Source: Roseimarinus sediminis (GTDB lineage: Bacteria; Bacteroidota; Bacteroidia; Bacteroidales; Prolixibacteraceae). From it: 64,000 nucleotides of DNA. The DNA lies in NCBI RefSeq assembly GCF_050433125.1, contig NZ_JBNPXV010000003.1, positions 310,001-374,000 of the forward strand, given 5' to 3'. Position 1 is the stretch's first letter, and every line of letters starts with the position of its first letter. A program made the position numbers and the translations under genes. Positions 15,868 through 23,817 of the stretch are shown in pieces. Below the pieces are notes generated by a model. The model saw nothing but the letters and a program-made list of their open reading frames with translations, did not search any database and was not told the DNA's origin.

Positions 15868-16629
15868 TTAAATTCTAATTCGTTTCGCACTTTTCAGTGC
15901 AAAAACCACCGAAACAATTGAAGTGATGACAGTTATTCCCAATGCAAGGTAATAGAAACCAGATGAAGAAGTTCCCGCGAGCAGATAACGATTCCCTTCA
16001 AGTAGATAGGTGACCGGGTTAGCCCACGACACGGCCAGCAGCCATTTCGATGTGATGAGTTCACGTGGCAGAAAGGTAGTACTTAAGAAAAGTAGTGGGA
16101 AAACAGCATTGGTTACAATGGCTGCACTTTGGTGCTGACCGGTGCGCAGCATAATGCCTGCCGAGAAGCCACAAAGGGTGAGCGACCAAAGCAATGAAAG
16201 CAGCAAGATGCCCAGCACCGAAAAGAAACCAAACTGAAAGCTCACGCCAAAAAGTGCGGCAATGGCAAGCAGCAATACGGTGAAAAACAACGACGAAAGC
16301 GTGTCGGCCAGCATGGGAGCAACAACTAAAATCCACCGAGGGGCCGGGCTAAGGTAAAGCCTCCGGAAGTAGCCCGATTGCATGTCGGCATTCAATGTTT
16401 GTCCGGCTCCGGCCGACGAGCCCATAGCCAGCGAAATAATGGCAATGGGAAATACAAACGAAAGGTAACCGCCCGAACCAAAGGCTTCGAGATCACCCAC
16501 TCCGCCAATTCCGGCATTGTAAACTAACAAGAAAAACAAGCTCATACCAAACCCCATGATAGACGCCGAAGGTTGTTTCACCAGCTTCATTATTCCACGT
16601 TCAATTAGTAATACATTTGCAGTTTTCAT
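15868..16629 (-). CDS. ABC-2 type exporter permease
   Basis: This 253-residue integral membrane protein has about six hydrophobic segments, including MGFGMSLFFLLVYNAGIGG, YLSFVFPIAIISLAMG and FFTVLLLAIAALFGVSF, in the DrrB/ABC-2 permease pattern. The ATPase gene stop overlaps a possible TTG start at 16644; the ATG at 16629, preceded by a purine-rich stretch, is preferred. With the ATPase it forms an exporter of the kind that handles drugs or lipids. The next gene, a toroid protein, follows after 56 bases. The transported compound cannot be inferred from the sequence. Confidence 0.85.
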   Translation of the reverse strand: MKTANVLLIERGIMKLVKQPSASIMGFGMSLFFLLVYNAGIGGVGDLEAFGSGGYLSFVFPIAIISLAMGSSAGAGQTLNADMQSGYFRRLYLSPAPRWILVVAPMLADTLSSLFFTVLLLAIAALFGVSFQFGFFSVLGILLLSLLWSLTLCGFSAGIMLRTGQHQSAAIVTNAVFPLLFLSTTFLPRELITSKWLLAVSWANPVTYLLEGNRYLLAGTSSSGFYYLALGITVITSIVSVVFALKSAKRIRI

Positions 16630-16640
16630 GTCTTCCCTTT

Positions 16641-17408
16641 TCAATTATTGGATATTGAATGATTGTTCATCGTTTTAATAAATTGCAGGTAGCTGTCGTC
16701 GAGCGATAAATCACCATCGGGGGTTACCATTTTTTTGAATCCGGCAATGCTTCCCGCGTAACAAATTTCGCCCGCAACAATTAGCCCCATTTCTGAAGCG
16801 TGTTTATCGGCTTCGTCGAGGTACTGTGTGGTAAGGAAAATGGTAACGCCCTGCGAACTGTTGAGACCCGCAATAATTTCCCAAAAGTTGGCTCTTGCCA
16901 AAGGATCCATCCCTACGGTAGGTTCATCTAAAAACAGTATTTGCGGACGGTGTACCAAAGCCAGTGCGCAGTGCAAGCGGCGTTTATTTCCACCCGAAAG
17001 TGCAGCAGCCTTTTTGCTTCGCTCGTCTGATAGCTGAAACATTTCAATCAGTTCATCGGCACGATGGATGGCTTCGGCTTTCGACAAACCAAACAATCGA
17101 CCTTGGAAAACAAGCAGGGTCTCCACCTTTTCGGTAGTATCTATTTCGTTTTCCTGCGACGCTACGCCAATTAGTTGCTGAATTTTTGACGGGCTATTTT
17201 CGGGATTGATGCCCGAAATAAGAAAGCTGCCAGCGTCTTTTTCAATCAGGGTTGTCATGATTTTTACGAGAGTCGATTTTCCGGCACCGTTGGGTCCGAG
17301 TAAGGTAAAAAACTGCCCTTTGCCGATTTCGAGGCTTACTCCCTTCAACGCCTCTGTGCCGTTGGGGTACTTTTTGAAAAGCTTGTGAATTTGGATTTCT
17401 GCTGTCAT
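16641..17408 (-). CDS. ABC exporter ATP-binding protein (DrrA-like)
   Basis: This 255-residue ATPase has Walker A GPNGAGKST at 38-46, the Q-loop region GVASQENEID, the signature LSGGNKRRLH, Walker B ILFLDEPTVGMDP and the switch His replaced by Gln in LTTQYLDEADKH, which is common in DrrA-type exporters. It pairs with the permease immediately downstream. A TATTTTTG -7 box and the 21-bp repeat shared with the UvrA paralog lie upstream, while the AraC regulator gene ends 153 bases away on the same strand. Confidence 0.92.
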   Translation of the reverse strand: MTAEIQIHKLFKKYPNGTEALKGVSLEIGKGQFFTLLGPNGAGKSTLVKIMTTLIEKDAGSFLISGINPENSPSKIQQLIGVASQENEIDTTEKVETLLVFQGRLFGLSKAEAIHRADELIEMFQLSDERSKKAAALSGGNKRRLHCALALVHRPQILFLDEPTVGMDPLARANFWEIIAGLNSSQGVTIFLTTQYLDEADKHASEMGLIVAGEICYAGSIAGFKKMVTPDGDLSLDDSYLQFIKTMNNHSISNN

Positions 17409-17436
17409 GATTAATAATACATTTTGAATGATGCAG

Positions 17437-17485
17437 CAAAAATAGCTTCAGCAGGTGCAGCGAAAATTGTAAAAAAACGACAAAA
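17437..17485 (-). promoter_or_regulatory. candidate operator and promoter for the ABC exporter
   Basis: At 17437-17444 the minus strand reads TATTTTTG, an exact TAnnTTTG box, 28 bases from the ATPase ATG. Twenty bases upstream of it, 17465-17485 repeats perfectly the 21 bp found before the UvrA paralog. The repeat occupies the -33 area, where an activator such as the adjacent AraC protein could bind. Confidence 0.65.
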
Positions 17486-17561
17486 AACCGCGTACAAACG
17501 CAGTTGTGCCGTTTGTTAGACAGGGTTTAATATTTTGGAATTTTAAAATTTTATATCCATT

Positions 17562-18365
17562 CTAATCTACCGTATAATCCGGGTACCTCTCAACAAATTC
17601 TTTGGGTGTATAACCCGAATAACTTTTGAAGTCACGTATAAAGTGCGCCTGGTCGAAATAGCCGTTCCGATAGGCATACTCGGTGAGTCTGATGTGTTTG
17701 TGCTGGCTGAAATCTTTCAGGGTCTCCTGAAAACGGATCAGTTTAATGTACTGTTTGGGTGTTTTGCCCAGCCTTGACGAAAATTTTCGCTCCAGGCTTT
17801 TGGGAGCAATCGCAAGTTTTTGAGATAAACTATTGGCTGTAATTTGTCCCTTGTGTTGTTTAATCAACTGAATGCCATTGGCAAGCAAGGCATTGTCGTA
17901 GTATGGAATTGATGAATAGTTGCTTATCAAAAAATTCTCTATCACTGCAATTTTCGCCTGCACTGTTTTGGCATGAAAAAGCTGCTCCTCAATTTGCCTG
18001 ATTTCTGCATTAAAAAGATCGGACAAATCAAAACTTTGGTTTTCGAGCTCGGAAAGTGGAAAATTGAAAAAATGGCAGGCACCTGCCGGATAAAACTGAA
18101 CGAAAACCACACCTGCTTCTCCAAAGGTCGAAACATCGGAATAGGAGTTACTTAAGCCACTAACGATGCTGCGGGGTTGCTGTCTGGTAATATTGTTTTG
18201 ATGGCATATAACAAAGGGATTGCGGTAATGAAACATAAGCTGAACATTTTCAGTAGGAATTACCCGTTCAACCATGTTGCCTTCAACTGCGTCGGTTTCC
18301 ATTAGACAATAGTGCCTAACGAAATTTTTAAGGAAACCACCAGCCTGTACAATCTGAAAACGCAT
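17562..18365 (-). CDS. AraC family transcriptional regulator
   Basis: This 267-residue regulator has an N-terminal sensor-like domain opening with MRFQIVQAGGFLKNFVRHYC and containing FVQFYPAGACHFF (DUF6597-like), and a C-terminal AraC double helix-turn-helix from about residue 175 with the second-helix motif YRNGYFDQAHFIRDFKSYSGYTP split across the last 60 residues. The ATG at 18365 is preferred to the longer open frame. It is the first gene of the minus-strand run leading to the ABC exporter and UvrA paralog and is the obvious candidate to read the shared 21-bp repeat. Its own -7 box, TATTTTTG, is at 18381-18388, and I see no copy of the repeat there. Confidence 0.9.
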   Translation of the reverse strand: MRFQIVQAGGFLKNFVRHYCLMETDAVEGNMVERVIPTENVQLMFHYRNPFVICHQNNITRQQPRSIVSGLSNSYSDVSTFGEAGVVFVQFYPAGACHFFNFPLSELENQSFDLSDLFNAEIRQIEEQLFHAKTVQAKIAVIENFLISNYSSIPYYDNALLANGIQLIKQHKGQITANSLSQKLAIAPKSLERKFSSRLGKTPKQYIKLIRFQETLKDFSQHKHIRLTEYAYRNGYFDQAHFIRDFKSYSGYTPKEFVERYPDYTVD

Positions 18366-18547
18366 GCAGGGACTTTTTTGCAAAAATAAAATTAAAAGCA
18401 AAACAAGGCAAGTTCAACAACAACAGGATCTGGAACATCCCTAATGGTTTTCAGTCACATCGCATGCTTTCAAAAGAACAGATATCGAAAATTACAGGGA
18501 ATTTGGGGTGATTGAGCAGCATTTTGCAATCCAAAATTACCGCACAA

Positions 18548-18577
18548 AAAAAGCTCACCCCGCAGGATGAGCTTTTT
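18548..18577 (-). terminator. hairpin terminator of the Lys/Cys-rich secreted protein gene
   Basis: A perfect 10-bp stem (aaaaagctca at 18548-18557 and tgagcttttt at 18568-18577) lies 21 bases past the stop codon. The A-run before it reads as T in the direction of transcription. Confidence 0.8.
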
Positions 18578-18598
18578 CATTTAAAACAAAAAGCTGCA

Positions 18599-18871
18599 TT
18601 ATTTTTTTTCGGTTTTTGCACCACAGTCAGCTTTTTTCTCGCCATCACAGCTTGATTTTTTTTCAGCCTTGTCGGCACAAGTGCTTGTTTTAGTCTCACT
18701 TTTTGCGGCGCAGTCACCTGCTTTTTTCTCAGCCTTTTTGGTATCGGCTTTCTTCTCTTCACCATCTACCTTAACAATCACAAGCTGATTGTCCATTGCG
18801 TTTACAACTGCAGGAGCAAATACGCCTAAAACAAATACTACGAGTAAGGAAAGAATCAATTGCTTTTTCAT
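18599..18871 (-). CDS. small secreted Lys/Glu/Cys-rich protein
   Basis: This 90-residue protein has a clear signal peptide (KKQLILSLLVVFVLGVFAPAVV) and then a low-complexity tail of Lys, Glu, Ala, Asp and Ser with five regularly spaced Cys (GDCAAK, STCADK, SSCDGEKKADCGAK) and a lysine-rich end. It has no recognisable fold. Similar short proteins occur in Bacteroidales without a known role; metal binding is possible but not shown. A promoter-like TATTTTTG, a terminator and divergence from a two-component system support it as a real, regulated gene. The phased GTTA repeats upstream suggest control by the neighbouring response regulator. Confidence 0.75.
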   Translation of the reverse strand: MKKQLILSLLVVFVLGVFAPAVVNAMDNQLVIVKVDGEEKKADTKKAEKKAGDCAAKSETKTSTCADKAEKKSSCDGEKKADCGAKTEKK

Positions 18872-18920
18872 AACTTTAAAATTATTAATTTGATTTAACT
18901 TTTTTCTATTTAGAATGATT

Positions 18921-18928
18921 CAAAAATA
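18921..18928 (-). promoter_or_regulatory. candidate -7 box for the small secreted protein
   Basis: The minus strand reads TATTTTTG, an exact TAnnTTTG match, 50 bases upstream of the ATG. The phased GTTA repeats begin 22 bases upstream of it, where an activator would be expected. Confidence 0.5.
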
Positions 18929-18950
18929 TACATTAATAACAAAAGAAAAC

Positions 18951-18988
18951 GTTAATGGATTGTTATTCCATGTTAACGTGTTGTTAAA
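18951..18988. promoter_or_regulatory. four phased GTTA direct repeats, likely response-regulator box
   Basis: GTTAAT, GTTATT, GTTAAC and GTTAAA start at 18951, 18962, 18972 and 18983, so spacing is 11, 10 and 11 bases, one helical turn each. OmpR/PhoB-type regulators bind direct repeats with this phasing. The block also contains an imperfect palindrome (18950-18978). It lies between the divergent small secreted protein gene and the histidine kinase-response regulator pair. Confidence 0.6.
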
Positions 18989-19013
18989 ATAAAGAGATCA
19001 TCGTCTTTTTCCA

Positions 19014-19021
19014 TAAATTTG
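19014..19021 (+). promoter_or_regulatory. candidate -7 box for the two-component system
   Basis: TAAATTTG matches TAnnTTTG exactly, 63 bases upstream of the kinase ATG and 26 bases after the last GTTA repeat. No TTTG -33 box is evident, which fits an activator-dependent promoter. Confidence 0.45.
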
Positions 19022-19083
19022 TGCCGGATTCAGACCATCGAAGCGCTGAACAATAACAAATATTTTCTTTTTTACGATGCTGC

Positions 19084-20334
19084 ATGAAGAATTTAAAACA
19101 TCAAAATCTGCTCGCTCTTTTAACCTTTCTGGCACTGATTGCCATTTTGGTAGTGCAGGTCGACTGGCTGTTTAAGGCGGCCCGCTTCAAGGAAATCCAT
19201 TTTAACCACATGGTTACCAAGGCGCTTATTGAAGCCCGTGAAGACATTGGCCAAAGCGCTTCAACCTGTTCCGACATGAACAACTATCTGTGCGGACGTC
19301 CCTGCAAAATTAATGTACGCGAACAGAAGATTGCCGAACTCGACAGCATCATCCGGTCGAAAATGGAGATTTACCACATCGACCTCGACTATACCTTTGA
19401 AATTACCGAAACCGACCCCGAAACAGCCAACGACAAATTATTCGGGGCCAGGTTCTATCTACAAAGCCTAAACGGAATGCTCGAGAAAGATGGGATCAAG
19501 ATTGCACTGAACTTCCCCGAGCGCAATCAGTTTTTGTTATCGCAAATAAGTGGTGCTTCACTACTGGCATTTGTATCGGTTCTATTTGTCATGTTTTCAT
19601 TTTTGTTTACCTCCCGCATGTTTCGAAAAGAACGCAAAATGCTGCAGCAAACGTCCGATTTCATTAACAACATGGTACACGAATTCCAGACACCGCTGGC
19701 CAACATCAGGTTTGCTTCCAGTTTGATCAGGAAGAAAGAAAAAAGCATTGGCGACAGCAAAATCATGGAGTATGTTTCGGTTATTTCGAAAGAAAACGAC
19801 AAAATGGAGAAGCACGTCGAAGAAATACTTCGTTTATCATGTCAACCCAATGAGCGGGGCGTGGCTCAGCCTGTCAACATTAACCTGCTTGCAGAGCAAA
19901 CAGCAAAGGCTTTTCAAAGCCGGATTGAAAGTCTTCAGGGACAGCTCACAATCAACCTTCAGGCAAAAAAGGCCACACTGGCGGGTACACCTGAACATTT
20001 CAGGCTCATGCTTTCGAACCTGCTCGACAATGCCATCAAGTATTCTCAAAATTCGCCCATGGTTAAAATCACCACCCGCAATGAAAACAAGCAGCTTATT
20101 ATTGAAGTAAGCGACCAGGGAATAGGTATTGAAAAAAGCGAATACGATCGTATTTTTGAAAAATACTACCGTATATCGACCGGAGATGTGCACAATGTAA
20201 AAGGTTTCGGGCTGGGTCTGACCTACGTAAAACAAATGTGCGAACTTTACGGAGGAAGCATTAAGGTGGAAGAGGGTAAACAAAAAGGATCGGTTTTCAC
20301 AATCAACTTACCTTTAGATGATGAAACGAACTAG
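19084..20334 (+). CDS. sensor histidine kinase, RprX-like
   Basis: This 416-residue inner-membrane kinase has one N-terminal transmembrane segment (about 10-28), a periplasmic sensor domain with the sequence STCSDMNNYLCGRPCK, which holds three Cys, and a second membrane segment near 155-178. Then comes HisKA with the phospho-acceptor His199 in NNMVHEFQTPLAN, and an HATPase domain with NLLDNAIKYSQ, DQGIGIEKSE and FGLGLTYVK. It overlaps the response regulator by 17 bases, so the two are translationally coupled. The arrangement resembles Bacteroides RprX/RprY. The Cys in the sensor loop could respond to redox or metal, which is speculation. Confidence 0.9.
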   Translation: MKNLKHQNLLALLTFLALIAILVVQVDWLFKAARFKEIHFNHMVTKALIEAREDIGQSASTCSDMNNYLCGRPCKINVREQKIAELDSIIRSKMEIYHIDLDYTFEITETDPETANDKLFGARFYLQSLNGMLEKDGIKIALNFPERNQFLLSQISGASLLAFVSVLFVMFSFLFTSRMFRKERKMLQQTSDFINNMVHEFQTPLANIRFASSLIRKKEKSIGDSKIMEYVSVISKENDKMEKHVEEILRLSCQPNERGVAQPVNINLLAEQTAKAFQSRIESLQGQLTINLQAKKATLAGTPEHFRLMLSNLLDNAIKYSQNSPMVKITTRNENKQLIIEVSDQGIGIEKSEYDRIFEKYYRISTGDVHNVKGFGLGLTYVKQMCELYGGSIKVEEGKQKGSVFTINLPLDDETN

Positions 20335-21010
20335 GATATTGCTGGTCGAAGATGATACCAGTCTTGGATTTCTGTTGGTCGACTTTCTCGAATCGAACGG
20401 ATTCGATGTAAAACTTTTCCGCGACGGGCATGCCGGAATAAAAAGCTTCAAGGAAGAAAGCTACGATTTTTGCATACTCGATGTGATGCTGCCCGGCATC
20501 GACGGATTTAATCTTGCACAAAGGATCAGAGCCGAAAACAAAACCATTCCGCTTATTTTTCTTACCGCCCGATCGATGAAACACGACAAGCTGAAAGGTT
20601 TTAATCTGGGGGTCGACGACTACATTACCAAACCTTTCGACGAAGATGAACTGTTGTGCCGGATCAATGCCATCATTACCCGTTACAACATTCAGCCGCA
20701 CGAAAACATTCAACGTGATCAGTTTACCATTGGGAAATTTGTTTTCGACTATAAAAACCAGCTCCTGAAACTCGATGATAAAAGCAAACGGCTCACCAAA
20801 AAGGAAAGTGAAGTATTGCGCCATCTATGCAGCTCGCCCAACGAAATTGTAACGCGCGACAACATTCTCTATTCGGTTTGGGGCGACAACGACTACTTTA
20901 ACGGCCGCAGCCTCGATGTTTTCATTGCCAAATTGCGCAAATACCTGAGCGACGACCATGAGGTACAAATCAACAACATCCCCAAGGTGGGTTATGTACT
21001 GGAATGCTGA
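20318..21010 (+). CDS. OmpR-family response regulator, RprY-like
   Basis: This 230-residue regulator has a receiver domain with acidic pair EDD near residue 11, the phospho-acceptor Asp55 in CILDVMLPG, the switch Thr and conserved Lys in FLTAR and ITKPFD. A C-terminal winged helix of the OmpR/PhoB type follows (LTKKESEVLRHLC, then GRSLDVFIAKLRKYL). Two adjacent ATG codons (20318, 20321) are possible starts. It is coupled to the kinase by overlap. Regulators of this class bind phased direct repeats, and such repeats lie upstream of this operon at 18951-18988. Confidence 0.93.
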   Translation: MMKRTRILLVEDDTSLGFLLVDFLESNGFDVKLFRDGHAGIKSFKEESYDFCILDVMLPGIDGFNLAQRIRAENKTIPLIFLTARSMKHDKLKGFNLGVDDYITKPFDEDELLCRINAIITRYNIQPHENIQRDQFTIGKFVFDYKNQLLKLDDKSKRLTKKESEVLRHLCSSPNEIVTRDNILYSVWGDNDYFNGRSLDVFIAKLRKYLSDDHEVQINNIPKVGYVLEC

Positions 21011-21048
21011 ACAAACTTTTGAATAGCTGAAGAAAAAGTAGTAAGCTG

Positions 21049-21621
21049 TTACAACTTATTTACGGCTGCATCCAATCGCCCGGCAATTGCTTCGATACTG
21101 CCTGAGCCGTTCACCTTGATATACTTTCCCTGTTGGTCGTAATAGGCTTTGAGCGGAGCCGTTTTTTCGAGATAAACATTGATTCGATTTTCGATAATGT
21201 CAACGCTGCAATCATCGCTTCGCCCCGATGTTTTTCCTCTTTCGAGCAGTCGTTCAATCAGTTCCTGTTTGTCAACATCGAGTGCCAACATGCCAGCCAC
21301 CTTCTGATTGATGTCCTCCATCAGCTGATCGAGCGCTTTGGCTTGCTGAACCGTTCGCGGGAAACCGTCGAAAATAACGCCCCTGGCTCCGTGATCGAGA
21401 TTAATCTGATGTTCGATCATGGCAATTACCAGCTGGTCGGGCACCAGTTCTCCCTTATCGATATATTTTGCAGCCTCGATCCCCTGCTCGGTTTGAAGTG
21501 CAATTTCTTTGCGCAACAGATCGCCTGTTGACAGGTGCTGAAGCTGATATTTATCCCTGAGCAACAAGGCTTGTGTTCCCTTGCCGGCACCAGGAGGGCC
21601 AAATAGTACAATGTTTAACAT
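21049..21621 (-). CDS. adk: adenylate kinase
   Basis: Adenylate kinase converts ATP and AMP to two ADP. The 190-residue protein has the P-loop GPPGAGKGT at 8-16, the AMP-binding STGDLLR, FDGFPRT and the LID Arg in SGRSDD. It is the short form, lacking the 25-30 residue zinc-type LID insertion, as is common in Bacteroidota. It is 23 bases downstream of hpt on the minus strand and converges on the response regulator gene. The two form a small purine-nucleotide operon. Confidence 0.95.
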   Translation of the reverse strand: MLNIVLFGPPGAGKGTQALLLRDKYQLQHLSTGDLLRKEIALQTEQGIEAAKYIDKGELVPDQLVIAMIEHQINLDHGARGVIFDGFPRTVQQAKALDQLMEDINQKVAGMLALDVDKQELIERLLERGKTSGRSDDCSVDIIENRINVYLEKTAPLKAYYDQQGKYIKVNGSGSIEAIAGRLDAAVNKL

Positions 21622-21644
21622 AGGTAGATGGTATGTTGGTTTGG

Positions 21645-22187
21645 TTATTCAACAATTTTATAAATATCCAACAAATTCCTTCCCTTCTGATTGTAATCAA
21701 GTCCAAACCCGACAATAAATTCGTTGCCTATTTCCATGCCCACATAATCGATTGGCATTTTGTTACCAAACTTTTCAGGTTTGAGCAACATGGTAGCAAT
21801 TTTTACATCTTTGGGATGATGCTCCTTAAGCATGTTCATGACCTCGACAATGGTGATCCCGGTATCGATAATATCTTCGAGTACCACCAGTGTTCTTCCC
21901 TGTATCGGGTCATTCAGTCCGATCAGTTTTTTCACCTGGCCGGTGGTGTCGGTTCCGTCGTACGACGATAGTTTCAGGAAGGTTACTTCGGGCTGTTCAA
22001 GATCAATCTCCCGAAACAACTCCGATGTAAACATAAATGAACCATTCAGGATGCAGATAAATAATACATCCTCTCCTTTCAAATCGTTGTTGATCTGTTG
22101 CGCAATGTTCTTAACAGCTTCATTAATTTTCTGATAAGGTATGTAAGTTTCAAACTCTTTGTCGTGTAATTTAATTCTTCCCATCAT
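21645..22187 (-). CDS. hpt: hypoxanthine phosphoribosyltransferase
   Basis: This salvage enzyme joins hypoxanthine or guanine to PRPP. The 180-residue protein shows the PRPP-binding loop VVLEDIIDTGITI (the type I phosphoribosyltransferase signature), the early ILNGSFMFTSEL loop, and the purine-contacting C-terminal VGFGLDYNQKGRNL segment. It precedes adk in the same transcription direction and diverges from purE, so purine synthesis and salvage genes share this 178-base intergenic space. Confidence 0.93.
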   Translation of the reverse strand: MMGRIKLHDKEFETYIPYQKINEAVKNIAQQINNDLKGEDVLFICILNGSFMFTSELFREIDLEQPEVTFLKLSSYDGTDTTGQVKKLIGLNDPIQGRTLVVLEDIIDTGITIVEVMNMLKEHHPKDVKIATMLLKPEKFGNKMPIDYVGMEIGNEFIVGFGLDYNQKGRNLLDIYKIVE

Positions 22188-22365
22188 TCAATATTTTACT
22201 GAAATATTTTACAAATAACCCATAAATAATTTAAAAACGGAAAACAATTTTGAATGAAAAAGACTTGTCCTGTATGAAAAGTATTTTTTTTGTAATTTCA
22301 ACCCTTGAATTCAGGACGAAGACAAGCAGGCAAAACACCTCATATTCAACACAAATACTCAATAT

Positions 22366-22872
22366 ATGAAAGCAGTTGTAAGTATTATCATGGGCAGCAC
22401 CAGCGATCTGCCCGTAATGGAAAAAGCAGCCAGGTTGTTAAACGAACTTGAAATTCCGTTCGAGATCAATGCCTTATCGGCTCACCGTACACCGGCCGAA
22501 GTTGAAAAATTTGCAAAAGGGGCGCGTGAACGAGGTATTAAGGTGATCATTGCCGCAGCCGGAATGGCAGCCCACCTGCCAGGCGTCATTGCATCGATGA
22601 CTACCCTGCCCGTAATCGGTGTTCCCATTAAAGCAAGCCTTGAAGGACTCGATGCCCTTTTGGCCATTGTACAAATGCCTCCGGGAATCCCCGTAGCCAC
22701 TGTAGGGATCAATGCAGCCCAAAATGCCGGCATTTTGGCAGCCCAGATGATCGCAACCGGCGATGAAAGCATGGCTACACGACTGGCCAGTTATAAGGAA
22801 AAGCTGAAAGACAAGATTGTGGAAGCCAATAAAGATTTGGCTGAAATTAAATTTAAATACAAAACCAACTGA
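22366..22872 (+). CDS. purE: N5-carboxyaminoimidazole ribonucleotide mutase
   Basis: PurE moves the carboxyl group of N5-CAIR to C4 in de novo purine synthesis. The 168-residue protein opens with the class I signature IIMGSTSDLPVME and has the ALSAHRTP motif with the active-site His, then IAAAGMAAHLPGV and GINAAQNAGILAAQ. The length fits the compact class I octamer enzyme. It is divergent from hpt and is followed by a strong terminator. A pair of short inverted sequences (gtcctg and caggac) flanks its upstream region, but I cannot tie them to a regulator. Confidence 0.95.
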   Translation: MKAVVSIIMGSTSDLPVMEKAARLLNELEIPFEINALSAHRTPAEVEKFAKGARERGIKVIIAAAGMAAHLPGVIASMTTLPVIGVPIKASLEGLDALLAIVQMPPGIPVATVGINAAQNAGILAAQMIATGDESMATRLASYKEKLKDKIVEANKDLAEIKFKYKTN

Positions 22873-22910
22873 TTCGTGTCGATTTTTTTTGTATTTTAAA
22901 TGTCAAATCA

Positions 22911-22936
22911 GGTGTACGTTAACGTACACCTTTTTT
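22911..22936 (+). terminator. palindromic terminator after purE
   Basis: A perfect 20-base palindrome (ggtgtacgttaacgtacacc at 22911-22930) runs straight into six T residues. It lies 38 bases after the purE stop and 26 bases before the next start. Confidence 0.85.
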
Positions 22937-22962
22937 ATTGACTTATAACCAATTGTCAGCAG

Positions 22963-23817
22963 GTGCGATTCGTACCCCCCATATTGCCTCTGACGTTGCT
23001 ATTGTTAGTAAAAAGTGTTTATTCCCTTAACAACGTTTATCCAACGGGAGCACAACCCGCTGGCATGGGAAACGCTTTTGTCTGTCAGTTTGATCTTTTT
23101 TCGGTTTTCCACAACCCTGCAGGACTATCAAAACAACCTTATACCGAAGCAGCCTTCTTTTACGAAAACCGCTTTGGAGTGAAGGAGCTTTCGACCCATG
23201 GTATCATTGCTGCTTTGCCTTTCCGTCAGACGTGTTTTGCACTTCATTATTACAATACAGGGCCTGCCCAATGGAAAGACTACGGCGCCGGGCTCACTTA
23301 TGCCATGCCAATGAGTCCTAGACTTTCAGCCGGAGTACAACTTTTCTGGTATGGAAATCGTCTTCCTGAAGAGGCCAGTTCGGCAGGCATTGTATCGTTT
23401 GCAGCAGGAGCTATTTTTCAACTTTCAGAAAAAACCCGGGTAGGTGCCCAGGTAAAGAATGCTGCATCGGCAGGCATACCATCTGCTTCAACAGGCGAAA
23501 ATCTACCGATCGTGCTTAGTGTAGGGGCTCACACGCTCTTTGCTGAGCAATTCAAGTTATCGTATCAAGTGGAATTAAGCCAAAAACAACAGACACAATT
23601 ACTGGCCGGAGCAGAATGGGAAATCGTTCCCCGCTTTTTCATTCGTGCGGGCATCAATGCTCCATTGGTAAGATTCCATGCTGGTGCTGCTTACCATTGG
23701 CGACGTTTCACCTTCGATGTGGCTTTCAACAATCACCACTACCTGGGCACCTCGTCGATGGTAGCTGTGAGTTATCAATTCAAGCGAATATTCACAGACA
23801 AAACACCTGCCAAGTGA
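22963..23817 (+). CDS. PorV/PorQ-like outer-membrane beta-barrel protein
   Basis: This 284-residue protein starts with GTG and a signal peptide (residues 1-21). It has the opening NNVYPTGAQPAGMGNAFVC and FHNPAGLSKQP typical of the FadL-related PorV/PorQ/UPF0164 group, in which an early Asn-Pro-Ala motif precedes a beta-barrel. Members include type IX secretion accessory proteins, but most are uncharacterised. Its stop overlaps the GTG start of the next gene by one base pair set (GTGA), so the two are translationally coupled. Direct membership in type IX secretion is not supported by the neighbourhood. Confidence 0.8.
   Translation: MRFVPPILPLTLLLLVKSVYSLNNVYPTGAQPAGMGNAFVCQFDLFSVFHNPAGLSKQPYTEAAFFYENRFGVKELSTHGIIAALPFRQTCFALHYYNTGPAQWKDYGAGLTYAMPMSPRLSAGVQLFWYGNRLPEEASSAGIVSFAAGAIFQLSEKTRVGAQVKNAASAGIPSASTGENLPIVLSVGAHTLFAEQFKLSYQVELSQKQQTQLLAGAEWEIVPRFFIRAGINAPLVRFHAGAAYHWRRFTFDVAFNNHHYLGTSSMVAVSYQFKRIFTDKTPAK

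Noticed and set aside
18950..18978. Palindrome as a classical dimer operator or transcription terminator
   Set aside because: It is imperfect (a bulge in one arm) and has no U-run; phased direct GTTA repeats explain the bases better.
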